DNA from: Bacteroidales bacterium
GTDB taxonomy: Bacteria; Bacteroidota; Bacteroidia; Bacteroidales; UBA1402
Assembly: GCA_017468435.1 (NCBI GenBank)
Contig: JAFUIP010000011.1
Location: forward strand, 62,001 to 126,000
DNA length: 64,000 bases
Direction of reading: 5' to 3'
Below are positions 62,926 to 64,000 of the stretch, one piece after another. A program made the position numbers and the translations under genes. Under the pieces are notes generated by a model. The model saw only the letters and a program-made list of their open reading frames with translations, was not told the DNA's origin and searched no databases. How positions within the stretch are numbered: position 1 is the first letter of the stretch; each line of letters opens with the position of its first letter.

Positions 62926-64000
62926 TTAGAAGAAATACACAGCTGCAGCGTCAAGTCGGAATACGTCGTGACGTACGGGATTAACCAATTGTGCCAAAGC
63001 CAATTCGCACCAAGTAACATTGTTGTATTCCAATTCTATGCCGATGCGCCAATTGGTCGGATTATAGGTATAACCCAAAGAAATGCGGAACAAATCGCCG
63101 ATATAACGATTGCCAAGATTGCCTTTGTAAATACCAAAACCATAGAAATCGCCATTGCTATTAATCTTTTCTTGCGTACCCAAATTGGCTGAATATCCGG
63201 CCAATAAGAATGCTTTGTGCAGTTGCCCGTACGATATGTTTGCGTACGTGGCAAAAGATTTATACTTGTGATATTCCTTGTTTCTGTCAATATAATAGCC
63301 TCCAATAATGTTGTGGTCGCTCAAGTTTTCGCCATACAAAACCTTGCCGGATGCTCTGAATAAGTCTTTTTGGTAATCTGCATACGCGATACCGGAGAAT
63401 CCATGAACCAGACGATTGACTTCACTAATAGGTTTAATGGCCTTATAATCAGCACCAAGACCGAATGTCAGATTGTTTAAACGATAATCGAGGCCCAAGA
63501 ATACATTGGGAATGACGGCATCTTTTTGATACTGAATGCTGTTTCCTTTAGGTCCGGCACTTTTGTACATGGTTTGATAAATGGCCGCTGCCGTCAAGGT
63601 AAGATCTTGAAAATGATGATTATAGCGAATTTGCGGGCTACGGTTGAATGGATTGAAAGGCGATCCGGTATTGATATTCAGCGTGGTAGGCATAATATGC
63701 GAAGTGAACATCGGATGCCAGGTCTGTCCCAAAAGCAAGGAAGAATGTTCCCATTGCAGCTGCGTATAGGCTTGACGCAAACGAATCCAAACATAATCGC
63801 TGCCGCCACTGAAGTCGGCCTCAATTTTTCCTTTGGCTTGCTTGGCGCCCAGAATGCCCGGTGCGTAGAAATCTGCGCCCATTCGCGTGGTGATACTATG
63901 CATACCAGCCGATGCTTGTTGGCCTTCGGGCGCTGCAAACAAAGAAAACAAATCGTTCACTGAATTGACACAATTACGGCTCTGTGCAAAGAAATCGGTG
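62926..64000 (-). CDS. Outer-membrane porin-like protein (C-terminal part)
   Basis: 358 codons are visible; the frame runs open to the right edge (upstream codons TDFFAQSRNCVNSVND), so the N-terminus with its signal peptide is outside the window. Long alternating amphipathic strands (YVWIRLRQAYTQLQWEHSSLLLGQTWHPMF, RISLGYTYNPTNWRIGIELEYNNVTWCEL) and the terminal aromatic VYFF are those of a beta-barrel porin. The pattern is that of the DcaP/trimeric porin-like family of Bacteroidota. The GTG at 63960 is not the real start. Confidence 0.82.
   Translation of the reverse strand, partial: TDFFAQSRNCVNSVNDLFSLFAAPEGQQASAGMHSITTRMGADFYAPGILGAKQAKGKIEADFSGGSDYVWIRLRQAYTQLQWEHSSLLLGQTWHPMFTSHIMPTTLNINTGSPFNPFNRSPQIRYNHHFQDLTLTAAAIYQTMYKSAGPKGNSIQYQKDAVIPNVFLGLDYRLNNLTFGLGADYKAIKPISEVNRLVHGFSGIAYADYQKDLFRASGKVLYGENLSDHNIIGGYYIDRNKEYHKYKSFATYANISYGQLHKAFLLAGYSANLGTQEKINSNGDFYGFGIYKGNLGNRYIGDLFRISLGYTYNPTNWRIGIELEYNNVTWCELALAQLVNPVRHDVFRLDAAAVYFF

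Overview
This 64 kb window is a chromosomal segment of an anaerobic Bacteroidota, most likely order Bacteroidales (Bacteroidaceae/Prevotellaceae-like; the genus cannot be fixed by eye). Supporting points are the Bacteroidota promoter signature (TTTG, about 20 nt, TAnnTTTG), the complete BatA-E aerotolerance operon, a 2-oxoacid:ferredoxin oxidoreductase, pyruvate phosphate dikinase, GIN-domain, DUF3078 and DUF4465 proteins, a fused HisIE, and a general lack of Shine-Dalgarno sequences. No prophage, integrase, insertion sequence with a transposase, or CRISPR array was seen. Most of the window is core genome.

Layout. 1-5.5 kb (+): end of hisH, then hisA, hisF, hisIE, ftsE, lysC and lysA in a tight run (histidine and lysine/DAP biosynthesis plus the FtsE ATPase). 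5.5-6.2 kb: a secreted GIN-domain protein. 6.2-6.6 kb: a non-coding stretch holding a 180-bp MITE-like inverted-repeat element between terminators. 6.6-13.3 kb (-): thrS-infC-rpmI-rplT and mfd. 13.4-18.4 kb (+): a dolichol-phosphate-mannose-synthase-like glycosyltransferase, pyrC and ppdK. 18.4-28.7 kb (+): an HU gene overlapping a gene for an unusual membrane-anchored HU-LysM protein, followed by moxR, a DUF58 gene, a membrane protein, batA-B-C-D-E and a PAP2 phosphatase. 28.7-38.9 kb: small HTH gene, HsdR_N-like gene, holA, glgB, a YhcH-family gene, a CPA2 antiporter, a lone secreted pectate lyase, a 1-kb AT-rich gene desert and an XRE regulator. 39.0-44.1 kb (+): pyrK-pyrD, a small lipoprotein and a 999-aa AsmA-like protein. 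44.1-46.9 kb: trmD (-) diverging from a cobalamin riboswitch that leads a DUF4465 (BtuH-type) lipoprotein, then a DUF3078 protein. 47.0-50.7 kb (-): korD-korA-small membrane protein-korB-korC, preceded by ispE. 50.8-53.2 kb: dnaB, a DUF454 gene with a 59-aa winged-helix-like gene (missed by ordinary ORF size cut-offs), and tRNA-Arg(ACG). 53.3-58.6 kb (-): clpC-glycosyltransferase-htpG. 58.8-64 kb: gyrA, a TPR protein, and the C-terminal part of an outer-membrane porin running off the right edge.

The genes of most interest are the HU-transmembrane-LysM protein (a candidate nucleoid-to-envelope tether), the riboswitch-controlled DUF4465 lipoprotein without an adjacent BtuB, the MITE-like element, the conserved-looking 57-aa membrane protein inside the kor operon, and the chaperone/glycosyltransferase cluster. 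Function calls rest on motif recognition by eye; no database search was run.
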